Below are positions 1 through 12,642 of a stretch of DNA of 64,000 bases, piece by piece (position 1 is the stretch's first letter; the number at the start of each line of letters is the position of its first letter). The translations under genes were made by a program, and so were the position numbers. The DNA is from Apricaphanius iberus (taxonomy: Eukaryota > Chordata > Actinopteri > Cyprinodontiformes > Aphaniidae). The notes beneath the pieces were generated by a model that saw only the letters and a list, made by a program, of their open reading frames with translations, did no database searches and had not been told where the DNA came from. The stretch is taken from the NCBI GenBank assembly GCA_028564705.1, contig JAPXFQ010002700.1, forward strand, positions 124,001 through 188,000. Direction: 5' to 3'.

Positions 1-2296
1 TTATACTGCATCTATTTTGAAAACAGGGAATTAGCATGAATTAGGTTCTGGGGAATTTGCCTCTCCTCTGTCTGGTTGCTGCGGGCGGTCAGGAAGAGAG
101 GTGCTGCATGTCAGAGTCAGATCCTCCACTCTGCCACATCTCTGGCTGACTGTTTACCCACAAATATCACTCAGTGCTTGCTGTGAGAGCAGAGCTCAAC
201 AAGAGAGTTGAAACTCAGAATTATGTATTTTTTCCTCTTGTGGACATTTTTTTTTCCTGTTAAACTTTAAGATTATTTGGCCAACAAGAAGACTGGCCAA
301 AATTATTCTAATAAACAACCAAAGCAGCAAATTCAATTTGTTACATATTTATTGATTTCTAACATATTTTTTGCACATTTACCGGCAACATTCCCAATCT
401 CCTCTGTTAATAGGGCTAGAGAAGGCACAGTTGTCGCCCCACTGGGGCCGGATTCGGGAGAATAGATGGAAAAAAACCCTTTCATTAGTGGCTGATATGA
501 CACTCTTCAGCGTGTCTGTGGGAGGAATACTGCCTCGCTTCCAGTGATCTCCTCACTGGAGACCGCTTCACCAGCCATCTATTTTTTATGAGATGGAATC
601 GGTTTCTGGGGTGGCAACGCACCCCTTTCCCCCCACCACCACGCAGACACACACACACATTTATTTAAATTTTCATGCTTCAAGTTAGCTCTGTGAGCAT
701 ATACTTCACTACTAATTATTTTCCATCTGAAGCACCAGGAAGGTGTTGAAGCAGAGCATGCATGCAGCTTCACAGAGCAGCGGTGAGGTGTGTGTGTGTG
801 TGTGTGTGAGATGGAGACGATGCAGCTGCAGATTCTCTTACTAATGAATGTGAAGCAGCCACTCAGTGAACTCCTGCAGCTGTACACTTTCAGGGCCTGA
901 TGAATTTATCAGATGGTAAATGAGGCAAGGCACCGTGGCGTTGCGCCGCCGCTCCTCGCGCTCAGACTCACCGTTCCTTTGAGAGACAAAACCAACCGGA
1001 AGCAGCATGCCGTCAGAAGGATAATGTGATTCCTGAAATGGGGGAACGTTATAATACATGTTCACATCACAGTAGGCCCATCAGATCATGGGGCGAGAGT
1101 TGTTTTCTTTCATGTGCCTGAAATATGACTCTCTTATTTAACTTTCTGCTCCTTAATCATTTAATAATTCTCCCCATTTCAACATTTCCTTAGTTATAGA
1201 CGGAAGGAAAACGACACTGGAATAGATATTTTGGAGGATCTTTGGTTACACAGTAGTTGAGCCAGGGGGCAGAAATAAAGTTTAAAGTATAAAATATTGA
1301 ACCAGTAAAAGCCTTGAATCCAGGGGGAAGGAAAGGTTGAAAAATAAGCCTTTAGACAGAGATCTGCGATGAATTGTATTGAAACAAATAGATAAATTAT
1401 GGGCTTTGCTGTAATCCTGATATATTTTAAATTAAAAATGGCTATGCTTTTTACTCAACAGCTTTATTTTGTATTTTCTAAATGCAATTTGGAAAACAAA
1501 GGATATACATTAAATTCCATCATAGGCTGAGACAAATTGCAGCATTTAAGAATGTGTTATTTTTTTTCTAATATTATTAATAATGGAATATTCTTAGCAA
1601 TTTAGAAATGTAGTCTTCTCAGGTTTATAATAAACACTTTGTATCTTCTAAGTTGTATTTTAATTTGTCTTACATAAGTGCTGCAATGAATAATTACTCA
1701 ATATATGTCTAAAAACTTAAACCGTCAATTATTATTTTTATTCATCTCTGCTTTCTTTGAAGCAGTTGAAATGCATGTTTTACAACACTTGTTATTATCT
1801 GTAATACTTCTACATTATATATAATAAAGTTCTACAATTAACACCATAATACCTTTTCTATATTTTAGTTTTATGTTTTTCAGCTAAATTAATAAAACAT
1901 TGACATCAAAGTTAGGTCAAATTACATTATCACACTAGTTTTTGTTTAGCATCATCATTTGGGAATGTTGTAATGCATCGATTGGTATTTTTGAAGAAAA
2001 CTTTAAAACAGAGGTTAAAGTTCAGAGTAATCATTTGTAAATAAATGTTCAATCCTATTTCATTCTTTTGTCTCAAGTCTTATTAAAATTAAGATTCATT
2101 TTTTTAAAACAGTTCCACTGTTTAAATCTCCTTAGCCTCAGTAAGCCTTTTTTTTTTACTGACATTCTGTTAGAAAGCTCATCTCTGGGGGTTCTGAATA
2201 ATGAAATGGTGCTTGTTTTAGTTTAGATATAAAACAGTGTGTTTATATGCAGTGAGAGAAAACCACATTTCTGTTTTAGTCAGACTTTTGAAATGG
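1..2296. other. Unannotated AT-rich intronic-type sequence
   Basis: No exon, RNA gene or complete mobile element was recognised here. The short open frames have no family resemblance and lie in low-complexity AT-rich DNA. A (TG)n microsatellite sits at about 788-808. Confidence 0.5.
788..808. repeat. (TG)n microsatellite
   Basis: About ten TG dinucleotides in a row. Simple repeat, no function inferred. Confidence 0.9.
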
Positions 2297-2304
2297 ATGT
2301 ATAC

Positions 2305-3147
2305 TAGGGTGAACATCTTCTGATTCCAAAAAAAGATGACACTTGGCGCAGTCCTGAGACACTTTCAGGACTTGTGTTTTAAAGTTTGCATTCTCTCTGT
2401 GGTTAGAATTAAATAAATTTTTTTTTGGATATGTTGTGTAAATACAAAAATGACTTTAAAATCTCTGGAAATGAATTAATAATAGACATAATTACTCTTT
2501 CAAGTTATACAATTTACTAATAAAAATAATAGTTCCTTTTTTTATTTCATAATGGACAAAAATTTAGCAAAAATTTGAAATAGTTTTCTGAGTTAAAAAA
2601 ATAAATGTTCCTATGTACTGACAAAAGTGAAAAGTAGCAGTCTCAAAAAGACAATAAAAAATTCTTACTCTAGTCTTTAGTTTTCATCTTAATGCTTCTC
2701 AGTCAATTTATAGATTAATTCCCACTTTGCACGGTATTATTCCAGTTTTTGTGTCCATGTGACCTAAGGGATCTTTGTCACACACAGAAACACATATGCT
2801 AGCTTTGTTCATTTGTAAATCTACACTTGTGTTTTGATATTTTGTAAACAGTCGCAACGCGACGAGGGGAACATGGTGTAGTGCATCGGGAAACAGCATA
2901 GCATTACAGCCCTGTCTGTCCCAGCTGCCAACGGATCAGAACCATCCACTAGGTAGCAGCTCGGGGAGGACGTCAGATGAGAGAAAGGGTGTTTTATTGC
3001 ATGCATTGCACCAGTCAATTTAGTTATGCTTATTGGTCCCCTTAAAGACAATGACAAATGCAAACATCTGTTGAATCTCCCTGGATGCGCTAGACAGCAT
3101 ATGAGAAGTAGACATGACCTACTGAAAAGAGGTGGTTGGTCACCCTA
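2305..3147. mobile_element. Non-autonomous hAT-type element (843 bp) with 8-bp TSD
   Basis: The left end reads TAGGGTGAACATC and the right end, reverse-complemented, reads TAGGGTGACCAAC. The termini are flanked by a perfect 8-bp direct repeat, ATGTATAC, at 2297-2304 and 3148-3155. An 8-bp duplication and TAGGGTG termini are typical of the hAT superfamily. The interior has no transposase frame, so it would depend on a transposase supplied elsewhere. The intact duplication suggests a single insertion that was never excised. Confidence 0.8.
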
Positions 3148-3155
3148 ATGTATAC

Positions 3156-6062
3156 ACCTTAGTCCAGCTGGAGTAAAACTGAACTGGCCTAGTATTAAAC
3201 AAGGTAAGACACCTAGGGAATGTAGTTTTAAAGCAGAATTTCTCTGCATGTATGCAGCAGAGGCAGCTTAGTTGAGCTTTTAGTAGCATGGACACTCCCC
3301 CTTCGAGCAGTGACAAGACTGCGGAAGCAGGGATAACAGGACTGGTACGAGCAGCGACGAGTGTAACACAATCAAACAGTACAGTACTTACAAAGTATAC
3401 TGCTTTTACTCCATCTGCTTCACTGCCACCATCATTTGTTTACCATCTGTGTGACGCTCTAGGCCAACTGGGAGAATGCCAGCGTGAAAAGATGGCCGTC
3501 ATCACCTATTGATGCCGAAACAAACTCACTTGATTTAATTATTTGTTTTCTGAATTACGTGTTATTTAACGAGAATAGTAAAGTCTGCTTTTGATTAATA
3601 ATCTATGTAAAAATGTTATCCAGGTCATGGAAAAAGCGCAGTAATATGAAAGCAAATAAATGGTGTTGTCGCAAACATGGTCTGTTGTAAGAAGATTTGA
3701 ATTTGTTGGAATAATTTTGCACTAATATAAAATACAGTCTATAGCTGAATCAGCCGCCTGTGCTGGGGTGCCAGATTTGTATCATTCTCAAACTGAAGTC
3801 TGGGGTTGCACACAATCAGTCCAGGGGCTGCACTTTGGACTCCCCCACGCTACATGCTTTCTCAGTATGAGGGATTGTTGTGACGTCAATGACTCTATCT
3901 TTCTTAAATGTTAGTCCAGGAGGAGTGAATGCTGCAAGTCAGTGACTTGATTTAATCTGCTGGGATTCCTTAAAAAGTTTTAAACTGATTGCAATGTATG
4001 CATAATTGAATTTAAAATAATTTTGCCTTCAAAAGATATCTGTTATGAATCGTTGCTATATAAATAAACCAAATTGAATCGAATTGATTAAATTCAGCAC
4101 AGCTGACTTGGTAAAAAAAGGCTCCGCCAAAAAATAGACTGATTTCTAAGGCCTTGTTCACACATAGCCGGATATCTCACACAACAAAGATATTTTTCTA
4201 TTATTTGGCCTGTTATTCAAACGAAATCTCTGATTTACGGCATCAAAAATGATTCTTTCAACAAAAAAAATGCAACCAAAGTAACCACTTGTAAAATCAA
4301 AATTTTAAGCATTTACACATGGACATAAATAACCAGGGTTTTAGGTTTTGCAACTTCACTGCCCACAACAAAAATTCTCCTACATCACATGTACCCTGTG
4401 TCACACTCAGAAACAGCATGGATGCTATCAAAGTTGTGCATGTATTATTGATTGCCCAATGCTTTTGGCTTCCTTGATTTTACAGGTTCAAATATTGCTC
4501 CATGTAGAAGTTAGAAAATAGAAAGTTATTCTGAGTTGATCATATTTAGGGAACTACTGCCCCCTAGACGTTTGGCATGCGTATTAATGTGCTTAATGCA
4601 TTGCTGTGGTTAGGTGTAGATTTAGATTTTTAGCTTGTTTTGTTTTTCAAACAAGGTGGTTTGGATATACAGGAAAAAAAAAATAACAAAAAGAAAACTT
4701 GGTCTTCACAAAACCCTGCAGCATTGAGAAGAACGTGGATCAGCATGTTTTAGAAAATTATCGTTTAGTGTCTTTGGAGCTTGTGCTGCTTGATGATCTC
4801 AGAACATTTTCCTATTTCTACCGCAGCCTATTTTCCCATCAAAGCCACCTGATTCTAACAGCTGACTCTGCAAAGGGTTATGTGTTTAATGCGATTTAAG
4901 GGGTCAACATGTCGACTCAAAGCTGCAACATGTTTTAGAAAACTGAGTCTCTTACAGATCACTGGTGCATAGAGATTAATGTAAGCAGTCTTATAGTGGT
5001 TTGAGGCGTTTTGTATCTTCATTTAAGTTTTGCTACATGTTTTGTCATATAATCCAATTGACAAAAAGAATGATCTAAATTATATATGGGTTGGTGTGAG
5101 ATTCTTAGAACACAAAACCTATACCAAGATTATATATGTTTTTAAAAGGAAAGTTAAATACTCTGGCATGAACTTGTTATCAAACAATCAAGTTTACAAT
5201 TTCAAAACTGAAAATTCTAAATCATATATTTCCTACCTACTGTTTATATAGTATTATCTTCCAAATCAAAACAACTGTTAGAACTAGTTATTTTACTTTA
5301 AATATGAGTCAATAAAGTTGATAAAGTTAAAATTAATTTTTAAAATTAGATGTGACAATTTCAGACTCATCTTTTTCCAGTCGTCTCCAAAAAGATGTCT
5401 GTATTAGCAGTATACAATAATGTAAAATGAAACTATATGACTGTCTAATTGGTTATATGGGGTAATGCATCATTTAGGATTTGGTTCACTTTCTCAAAGC
5501 TTTCCTTTCTTGTCGGGACAGCTCATGGACAGCACTCCTGGACATCTCCCCAGGAAAATGTTAGTACCTCCCTTTTTTGTCCCCTCCTTGACCAGCTGCA
5601 TAAACCAGTCTTATCTTGCTCACATTCTTAACAGAGATCTGCTTTCTTACACATTAATTTACAACAGCAGTACTATGGTGTTTCTGGCAGATCTGTGGTT
5701 ACACTGAGGCATAAAATCTATTCTTATTGTTGTAACTATCTGTGTAGTAAAAGTAGTCTGCATAAACTCACAAAAATCCCAGTAAACAACATTCTGTATC
5801 ATATTGTCAATCACTGTATTTTGATTTAATAGGTGATGAATAAACCAGTTGCTAAATTTAAAACCCAACATAACAAATGCTCATCATTTTGACAAATATA
5901 TTGCATTAATTGTCTTTTGATACACAAGCTTTAATAGGATCAAATTCAAAATTGAAAGGGTTTAATTTGCAATTGGTCCATTACTTGCAGCTTTAGCTAT
6001 CTAATCCACCAAAGAGGAAAAAAAAGAAAAAGTAATTATGGAACTTACTTTGTGCCCTGGGG
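3156..6062. other. Unannotated intronic-type sequence
   Basis: No gene was recognised. The stretch beginning near 4149 (AAGGCCTTGTTCACAC) resembles the terminus of common fish DNA-transposon MITEs, but no matching opposite end or TSD was found. The frame at 3288-3512 has no recognisable domain. Confidence 0.4.
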
Positions 6063-6425
6063 GTGCAGTCACATTGGAACATGAACATACAATCCATGAA
6101 CTATTTCCACAAAGTTGGGATGATGAAGCTGTCCAAAATGTCTCGATATGCTAAAGGATTACAAATAACTTTTATTGTTACTATGAGCTATAAATCTACT
6201 TCTGATAAACGGTTTCGCAACATAGCCCCCTCTACACCAACATTACACATGACACAATGGAGTTGGGTAAGCGCCATTGCCCTGGCTACTGCCAAACCTA
6301 GAATTACATTTTGGGTTGCCAGACAGAGGCATGATTCACTCTAGAAAAGGCGTCACTACTGCTCTAGAGCCCAGTGGTGCCGTGCTTTTCCCAATGCATT
6401 TCACTCTTGCATTGCAGGTAGTGAG
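6063..6425 (-). pseudogene. Tc1/mariner transposase remnant
   Basis: Read on the minus strand, this matches the middle-to-C-terminal part of fish Tc1-like transposase genes. That includes the segment encoding the catalytic region and the stretch around the CCAGAGTG-like motif (here near 6335-6390, with 'gctctagagcccagtgg' on the plus strand). It is broken by frame changes and point changes and has no terminal inverted repeats nearby, so it is an old internal fragment. The assignment rests on remembered family similarity rather than an alignment. Confidence 0.6.
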
Positions 6426-6489
6426 GCAGCTGTCTATCTAGGCCCTGCAGCAGAGGGCACATTACAATGCCCATGTTCAGTGTGCTGTG

Positions 6490-6650
6490 TTTTTAGACTA
6501 AAGCCTAGTTTATATTTCTCCATCAGCAGAGGTGTGCAGACACTCAATGCCCTTATCTGCCAACACAAGGGCTCTCCGACAGGCATGCTCAGATGCACGG
6601 AGTTGAACCCAATTCTTTTCACTATCAGAGAACGAACCTTTGTTAATGGT
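6490..6650. repeat. Dispersed MITE-like repeat, copy 1
   Basis: The segment beginning AAAGCCTAGTTTATATTTCT shares order and wording with 51283-51400 (GGCCTAGTTTATTCTTCTC...). Both continue into a 'gaggtgtg(c/g)agacac' block and an 'aactctccgac'-like block. The two copies are diverged. The family looks like a common fish DNA-transposon MITE, but neither end has a confirmed TSD. Confidence 0.45.
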
Positions 6651-7096
6651 CAGCCCAAGATCATTTTACCAGAATGGTCTTCTTTACTTGATGTAATTAG
6701 TATTCAATAAAGCATTTGTGCACTAGATGTTTTATATTGCAAGGCCATTTATCTTATATGGACTTTTGGCTATTTTGAACCACAGGAGGTTTATAGAACA
6801 ACAAAACAGACCACTGAGTTTGTCTACATGGATTTTTAGAGTATTCAATGAGCTGCGCTTTTATTAAAAGGATTTCCATCTCAATCAAAACTTGCTTTCT
6901 GTTGGTCATTTTTCCTTGAGTGGGATTTTGGACATAAGACTTGTTGTGTATTATAGGACATTAACTGGATGTTAAAAGGGTATTTTTGCTTGAGATGTCT
7001 CAGTCCTGTGAATGAATGTGGCTTTGAAACATGAGTTGCAGATTAATCGGTTTTTGGGGTGACGGAGCCTCAGATTGAAGGAATTCGCCCTGTAAT

Positions 7097-8550
7097 TCAA
7101 ATCAAACTTTATTTATTAAGCGCTTTTCGTACAAAAATAATGAAGCTCAAAGTGCTTTACAGATTAAAATGACTCCACATAACCCAAATCCCCATCCCTT
7201 CCCCACAATGTAAAAACACAATTAAAAATGTTCCCCCCACCCATTTCCCAGACACACGCAGGTACACACTGGCACACATCCACAAACAAATACACGTGCA
7301 CACACACACCTTCCCAAAATGCGTAAGACCACAGGTAGACACTGGCCTCGTCATCAGGATAGCCGTCTGCCCTGGCAGTAGCAGTTCCACGGCAGCAGCC
7401 AGGGCACCGACACAGGACGCCCAGGGAGGGAGGGTGGAGACCCCCACCTCTACCTGAGCCCTACCTGGAGAGCACCAAGGCCACCACAGCCAAACACTGT
7501 CCCCAAGGCAGAGGGCTCCCACAGAGGAAACACTGGAAGAATTATTAAGTAAAAATGTAAAATAACCAGAGCTAATATAAGTAAAATAAGTAGAAATAAA
7601 TATAATAGTAAAAACAGTTAACCATATAATAACATAAATATTTAATAACATTTTATTAAAATATAAGCAAATAAACATACAGAGCAATAAAACACACTAA
7701 TAAATAATCAATTAAAAGCTAAGCTAAAAATGTGAGTCTTGAGCCTGCTCTCAAAAACATGAATGTTCTCTGCGGCCCTGAGATCCTCTGGCAGACTGAA
7801 AGGATGTCTCACCATAGGTGTGTGTCCTGACTTTTGGAAGGAAACGACTGACAGAGGAGTGCACAGATCATGACGGTTTCTACGGTAAAAGCAGCTCTGA
7901 GAGATAAGAAGGGCCAAGACCATTTTGACACTTAAAAACCTTTAAAGGAACCTTAAAATCAATCCTGAAATATACCGGGAGCCAATGCAATGATTCTAAA
8001 ACCTGAGTAACATTTTCCCGCCTCCTGGTCTTCGTCAGGACACGTGCTGAGGAATTTTTTAATAGTTGTAAACCTGATATACTGTTTTTTTGGAAGACCA
8101 GAAAGCATGGCATTACAGTAATCAATTCTACAGGTGATAAAAGCATGCATCAGTGTCTCCGTATCGGCTTGAGAGAGAATGGGGCGGACTCTGGAGACGT
8201 TCTTCAGGTGATAAAAAAATATTTTTAATTTATTTTTAATGTGAGGGATAAAAGTCAGCTCAGAGTCAACAATAAAATCCAGGTTCTTCACTTGCTGTAA
8301 AGGATAAAAAGAAAGTGATTGCAGTTTTTCATTGGTTGAGCTGAAGAAAGTTTTCTGCCATCCAGGATTTGATGTCTAAAATACATTTAAAAAGTGCATC
8401 CGCTGGCTCATCAGGAGACACGGAGATGTACAACTGCGTATCATCAGCATAACTGTGAAAGTTCCCTCCATTTCTACTGATGACAGCACCAAGAGGGAGC
8501 ATATAAAGGTTAAAAAGCACTGGACCTAAAATTGAACCCTGGGGCACACC
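7097..8550 (-). pseudogene. L2-like LINE 3' half: RT palm to 3' UTR, decayed
   Basis: Minus-strand translation gives the reverse-transcriptase motif [20 protein letters not shown], then [13 protein letters not shown] with the catalytic YADD at about 8440-8451. Further on come the thumb and C-terminal segments SQADTETLMHAFIT..IDYCNA, LLKNSSARVLT and ESLHWLPV, then SLPEDLRAAENIHVFESRLK. These are characteristic of the L2/CR1-type non-LTR elements common in teleosts. The frame is spread over at least four reading frames, so it is a pseudogene. The element is cut off just upstream of the VPQG motif near 8550, as expected for 5' truncation. Its 3' end, near 7097-7165, carries the 'cactttgag..' type tail seen in fish LINEs and SINEs. 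No APE domain remains. Confidence 0.75.
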
Positions 8551-8555
8551 ACATC

Positions 8556-8782
8556 TGACGCTGTGGACCCTGTAATTGGTGGGTTGCTGGTTTGAATCAG
8601 TGCTCCATCCGTCTTTGTCGATGTGTCCTCAAGCTTAACACCTATCCTGGCTTGTCTGCTGGTGGTGATCAGAGGGTGCGTTGTTTTGCTGCCTTGTTTT
8701 TGTCTGTGTGACCGAGAGCAGCGTTGGCTATATTGTAGTAGCTTGCCACTATCACAGTGTGAATGGGTGAATGACTGAATGT
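8556..8782 (+). repeat. SINE-like fish repeat, 5' part (interrupted)
   Basis: This resembles an abundant teleost short interspersed repeat, with blocks such as TGTAATTGGTGGGTTGCTGG, CTGCTGGTGGTGATCAGAGG and GTGTGAATGGGTGAATGACT. It stops abruptly at GAATGT (8777-8782), where a 7.1-kb transposon begins. The repeat resumes at 15906 after the same GAATGT. Family name not assigned. Confidence 0.6.
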
Positions 8783-8945
8783 TATGAGGGGCCGTATAGA
8801 CCATAATTCATTCTCACACTCACATAAATACATTCTCACTCACACATACATATATATTAATTTAAACATACACATATATTCACTGATCAACACATATTCA
8901 CTCACACATACACATATATTCACTCACACATGCATACATTTAATA
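8783..8945. repeat. Left terminal inverted repeat plus subterminal TCACACA-type minisatellite
   Basis: After the TATGAGGGGCC terminus come repeated ACTCACACATACA(T)-like units. They mirror the units next to the right end (15660-15905) in inverse orientation. Confidence 0.7.
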
Positions 8946-9654
8946 TACCCTGCGTTTGTGGTTGAATGGAGAATTTCAACAATAACGCTGTTGAGACTGT
9001 TGTTTGGTGTAATGGTTGGCAAACTGTCACCAATTTGTAGGTGACTACTGACATCAATTTGCCAGAAACCATGGAGAGTTTAAATGAGCCACTGGAAAAA
9101 GAATTTAGCAAGGCAGGGTTTTTGTTCACCAAGTTGACAAAAATAGAAAAAATGACAAAAATTGGGCCCATAAAAGAGATAAACTAAACTAGAAAACAGT
9201 GCAACAAAATTAACCTGAACCAAACAGACTTTGAACTGACCTTACACAAACAAATTTCAAAACTGACCTAACACAGGAAACACTAGGGAGGTTCTTATAC
9301 TGGCTGATCAGACCATGGCAAACGAGAGGAAGGGGAATACAAGACTAACATACAATACAACATGAACGAATGACTAACTGAATAAATGGATAAATGAATA
9401 AAGAAATGACTAGTCATTAATGTGCATTTGCTGCAAACTACACATTAAGCAAACTAAAAAACAGGCAAAGTAAAATAAAGCTTCTGGCTCCACCATTTCC
9501 CAGTCAGTGGTAGAGGCCATGCAGGAAGTATCAGCTTTGGCTCCTCCCTCTGCCACATCACCTCTGTGTCCCACGGGAAAGGAAATTACTGGTGACTCAA
9601 GAGACAAACTTATTATACAAAAGAAACCATAGTTAAACTGGATCAACTAGATGT
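8946..9654. other. Non-coding interior of the 7.1-kb transposon
   Basis: No intact frame with a recognisable domain. The sequence is presumed internal to the transposon because it lies between its confirmed ends. Confidence 0.4.
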
Positions 9655-10033
9655 AGAGCTGTGTTGAAATAATTGAAAAATCGATTCTGAATCGATTCTT
9701 ATAGAAATCAAATCGAATCGATTCACAAGTTCAAAAATCGATTTTATTTTTTAGAATAGTTTGCCCTTTTTAAAGATGAAGTGGGAAGGAATAGTCCAGA
9801 CGGCCATTTTAAGTTTTGTTTCTGACAGGGTTAATAGATTTCCATGGTGAACTGTTACTCACCCAGTGTTAAGTCATTGAATTTCTGGCATATAATTAAG
9901 ATAACAGTAAAAAAAGAAGCTTTTAATAGCACTGACAATATCAATACTGAATTGGATCAGATTGAATCGAATCGATTCCAACTCTTGAGAATGCGAATCG
10001 ATTCTTGAAATTTGAACCGATACCCAGCCCGAC
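9655..10033. mobile_element. hAT-type MITE (about 379 bp) with CTAGATGT TSD
   Basis: The flanks share the 8-bp direct repeat CTAGATGT (9647-9654 and 10034-10041). The left end reads (T)AGAGCTGTGTTG, and the right end reverse-complemented reads TCGGGCTGGGTATCGG. These are diverged versions of a TAGGGCTGGGTATCG terminus. Both flanks of the interior are rich in ATCGATTC motifs in opposite orientation, giving a foldback. It has no coding capacity and is nested in the 7.1-kb transposon. Confidence 0.7.
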
Positions 10034-10162
10034 CTAGATGTGTACATATCACCCCAAGCAAACCAGTCCAACTTAATAAATGTAAACACACAGCGAAATC
10101 GTTTAACTATATAAATATCTGTAACAAAGTTAACTAAAGAATAAATGTGTTGCCACAGTAAC

Positions 10163-10387
10163 TCATTCCTGTGTGGCGGATTCAGCCATCAAATTTGGTA
10201 TTGTTGAATATGTAAGTGGCCGAATCCCAAGCTGTTGTCTGTGCCTGTAGAAGGTCCGACGGTTTACTCCTAAGCATGATGCAATACTTTGCCGGTTCAT
10301 TCCAATGGAAAATAAATTCAAGATTTGCTCCTCTGAAATGCAGTACAGAGGTTGACCTTGATGTCTGGACATGACTCGTGGTGGCAA
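10163..10387 (-). CDS. Helix-turn-helix protein fragment, probable transposase N-terminus
   Basis: The minus-strand frame contains EEQILNLFSIGMNRQSIASC followed by LGVNRRTFYRHRQQLGI. This is a helix-turn-helix layout: a GMNRQSIASCLGV first helix and turn, then a TFYRHRQQLGI recognition helix. In fish proteins of this kind the HTH precedes an integrase-like DDE core. Here the frame ends soon after (…MAESATQE) with no core, so it is a remnant or a truncated exon. The listed start is a TTG; the first ATG in frame is at 10372. The frame can extend about eight codons upstream before a stop. It lies inside the 7.1-kb transposon and may be what is left of that element's own transposase. Function inferred from the motif only. 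Confidence 0.5.
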   Translation of the reverse strand: MPPRVMSRHQGQPLYCISEEQILNLFSIGMNRQSIASCLGVNRRTFYRHRQQLGIRPLTYSTIPNLMAESATQE

Positions 10388-10804
10388 AAGGACTTCTCTA
10401 TTCTCAGACCTGCTTCATTGCCTGGTTTCGTATACACGCAACACAAATTGGAGACATCCATGTAAAGACTCTAGCATGCCAACTATTTCTCTGTTTCTTG
10501 AATCTTCAACAAATCTTGGTGGTTACAGAAATATAATCACAAAGGTCTTCATGAACAACATCTGCTGGTTGTCTTTGGATTTGTTTACTGTATCCTAAGA
10601 TATTTAAAAAAATAAAAAAGTGGAAAATAAATTAGAATGAATTTGAATAGCATCACTTTCTTATGTTCATCTAAACATGCTAACCAAGTCCTATTTAAAC
10701 ATTTCCTGATTTGAGAATTACATTCTGTAGCCTACAGAAAAGAACTTCCTGGATCAGTGAAAGTGCTAGACATAAAACAAAAAATAAAAACACAGAGAGA
10801 GAAC

Positions 10805-11007
10805 AGATAAACAATGTATATGTGTGTGAGGAGAACACATGCATGTGTGAGGAGAATGTATGGGTGTGTGAGGATAATTCATCCATGTTTAAGGAGAGTG
10901 TTTGCGTGTGAGAGTAAAATGTATATATTTAAGAGCAGAATGTATGCGTCTGAGTGCTGAATGTATATTTGAGAGGAGAATGAATGTGTGTGAGAGCAGA
11001 ACATATG
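10805..11007. repeat. Subterminal minisatellite of the 7.1-kb transposon, inner part
   Basis: Degenerate repeats of GTGTGAGGAGAA(CA/TG)TATG type, about 22-25 bp each. They continue at 15155-15262 and 15660-15860 after the nested insertions. Confidence 0.65.
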
Positions 11008-11287
11008 CTTGTGAGTAGGGCTGGACGATATAGAAAAAGAGCATATCAATAAAAAAAATTGTCATATTGATCGATTTAGATAATTATTGATAAAAATCAC
11101 ATAATGGAAAAAAAATATTTTAAGTGCCTAGACATTTTGTTATTCTTCAATGAACTAATTTTAACTAAGAATGAAATTAATGACATTTTTAAACACTTCT
11201 TTTTATCATAAGTATGTTGGTAAGACACAGAAACAAACATAGAGACCTGAGTAACATCAGTAAATACAAACAAAAGTAATATTATTA

Positions 11288-11290
11288 AAC

Positions 11291-11360
<70 letters not shown>
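11288..11360. repeat. (TA)n microsatellite followed by poly-T
   Basis: About 35 TA units followed by some 19 T. It lies in the hAT element interior and is likely to be length-variable. Confidence 0.95.
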
Positions 11361-11376
<16 letters not shown>

Positions 11377-12003
11377 TTTAAATCATGTTAGTAATTTAAA
11401 TTAAAGGCTTATCTTTATTTTTTTTAATCTTTTAAACTTTTTATGACACTTTATAATATTAATGGCTGAAACCCTTGGTTTAGCTTGTCAATAAAGCTTC
11501 TTCAAAATCGCTTCAGCTCTACAGCTGTAGGCTAAAGCTAACAAGCTACTCACTAGTGTTGATGGAGCCCAGAACACTGCAGCTCAGTCACTGAGCCGAA
11601 GCCAGCAAGTCTATCCAACCCCTGTTGTGTTTTTTTAAGGTTTTTTTTTTTGCTTCTGAGGACCAGGAGCAGAACCGAGGGGAGATTTTTTAGCAGCGCG
11701 ATGCGGCCTGGGTAAGTTTCCCGTGTCTCTCTCTCTCTAAGAGATTCGTAGCGAGCTGGGAGAGGGGAGTCCTGCTTTACATAGCTGATCACAGCTGTTC
11801 ATTATTGCTACGTTTAGTGTTTTAGTGAGTGGAGGATCAGTTCAAAACGGGACGAAAATTTACCTGAGCCACTGAAACATTTATCCGGAACAACGTCCTA
11901 GCTGCTGCCTTGTTGGGACGTCCGAGCGTGGCGAAGTTACGGTAATGGTTCGCTTACGGAGCCTGTGAATATTCTCATTCATCCAGGTCATGGTTATCTC
12001 AAG

Positions 12004-12642
12004 GAAATTTCAATCAAACGCAACTGGACTTGGTAATTTGTCTTGGAAGACGTTTCACCTCTTATCCAAGAGGCTTCATCAGTTCATGCTCGCCGCTGAC
12101 CAGGCTGGGACTGGTCCAACTAACTGGTGTGGAGACTCAGCTATTTAACCTCTTGAACAACAATCATTATGTCATTGAAACCTTTGTGCTCCATGTCTTA
12201 ACGACGGTCGTTGGCGTGCCGCCTATTGGTGGAGGTTAGGTTTCGGCTTCGTTAGTGCCCTATTGTGTTATAACGACAGTCATTGGAGTCACAGTTGTTT
12301 CTGTTATTAGAGGCTAATTTGTTTGAGTCTTCTAGGGAGGGATGAAAGGGCAGCATTGTAAATTGGAGATAGGTGATGTCTCAGGCCTCCTCCTCTGTTT
12401 AGCGATGGTTTCTCTACTTTTACATAGATGGCTTCTTTTACTCCTCTTTCAAACCATCTGTCCTCTCTGTCTAATATCTGGACATTGCTGTCCTCAAAGG
12501 AGTGGGCTTTCTCCTTGAGATGTAAATGAACAGCAGAGTCCATGCCTGAGGAGTTAGCTCTCCTGTGTTGGGCCATGCGTTTGTACAGTGGCTGTTTGGT
12601 TTCACCAATGTAGAGGTCCTTGCATTCTTCATTGCATTGGAT
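12004..12642 (-). repeat. PLE inverted arm, left (duplicate of element 3' end)
   Basis: Reverse complement of 14232-14870 with equal length. It carries the end of the endonuclease coding region (minus-strand frame ending ...RRLKQISL), the 3' UTR and a hammerhead-like motif. Confidence 0.9.
12046..12091 (-). ncRNA. Hammerhead ribozyme motif in PLE inverted arm (left)
   Basis: Exact mirror copy of the right-arm motif. On the minus strand CTGATGA is at 12082-12076, stem II follows, GAAA is at 12056-12053, and the predicted cleavage lies after the C at 12049. Two motifs facing each other could release the region between them from opposite-strand transcripts. Confidence 0.75.

Noticed and set aside
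7157..7687. 176-codon minus-strand frame
   Set aside because: It lies in the LINE 3' region and has no domain; low-complexity Cys/Val-rich translation of non-coding sequence.
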